Shown here one piece after another: positions 5,156-5,201 of a stretch of DNA of 5,201 nucleotides. The DNA is from an uncultured Nitrosomonadales bacterium (GTDB taxonomy: Bacteria > Pseudomonadota > Gammaproteobacteria > Burkholderiales > Gallionellaceae): the NCBI GenBank assembly GCA_903934275.1, contig CAIZNF010000662.1, forward strand, positions 1 to 5,201. The letters are read 5' to 3'. A program made the position numbers and the translations under genes. Position 1 is the stretch's first letter. Each line of letters opens with the position of its first letter. Under the pieces are notes generated by a model. That model was given only the letters and a program-made list of their open reading frames with translations. It searched no databases and had not been told where the DNA came from.

Positions 5156-5201
5156 AAGTGCAACCCAACGTATTGAAACAGCATGATATTTCACGCCAAC
5201 A

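Noticed and set aside
1..5201. CRISPR array or insertion sequence
   Set aside because: The repeats are paired palindromes with no regular spacer units, and no transposase or cas gene is present.

Overview
This 5.2 kb window looks like bacterial chromosome of moderately high GC. Every gene is on the + strand. Codon use, the polyamine-type PotA protein and the dense GTAG/CTAC intergenic palindromes suggest a proteobacterium, possibly a freshwater betaproteobacterium (Gallionella/Nitrosomonadales-like). That placement is an inference; no marker gene in the window fixes the taxon.

Layout. Positions 1-385 hold no gene, only repeats: half of a REP-type palindrome pair at the left edge, a complete pair at 130-210, and a short minus-strand tRNA-like fragment. 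An N-terminally anchored alpha/beta hydrolase follows (386-1225). A structured intergenic stretch (1226-1517) carries a strong inverted repeat and a CT-rich repeat. Next is a compact three-gene operon (1518-3692): a stand-alone ABC-type ATPase, a HypB/UreG/CobW-like P-loop GTPase with several cysteines, and a protein with an N-terminal four-cysteine iron-sulfur domain and an unrecognised C-terminal domain. A short gap (3693-3870) with another REP pair leads to potA (3871-4956). The rest (4957-5201) holds two more REP pairs and the first codons of a possible lost potB.

How the genes may work together. The trio is tightly packed (16-nt gap, then a TAATG overlap) and has no permease or binding protein in its operon. 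An ATPase, a metallochaperone-type GTPase and a small Fe-S protein together are what one would expect of a metallocentre assembly or reductive activation system. I do not recognise it as a named pathway, and it is the best candidate here for an undescribed system. The hydrolase and PotA appear to be separate units. PotA normally needs PotB/C/D, and none is present downstream within the window.

The repeats share one design: GTAG, hairpin, spacer, hairpin, CTAC. This matches REP/BIME elements mobilised by RAYT transposases. They sit at gene-unit boundaries and are absent from inside the trio.
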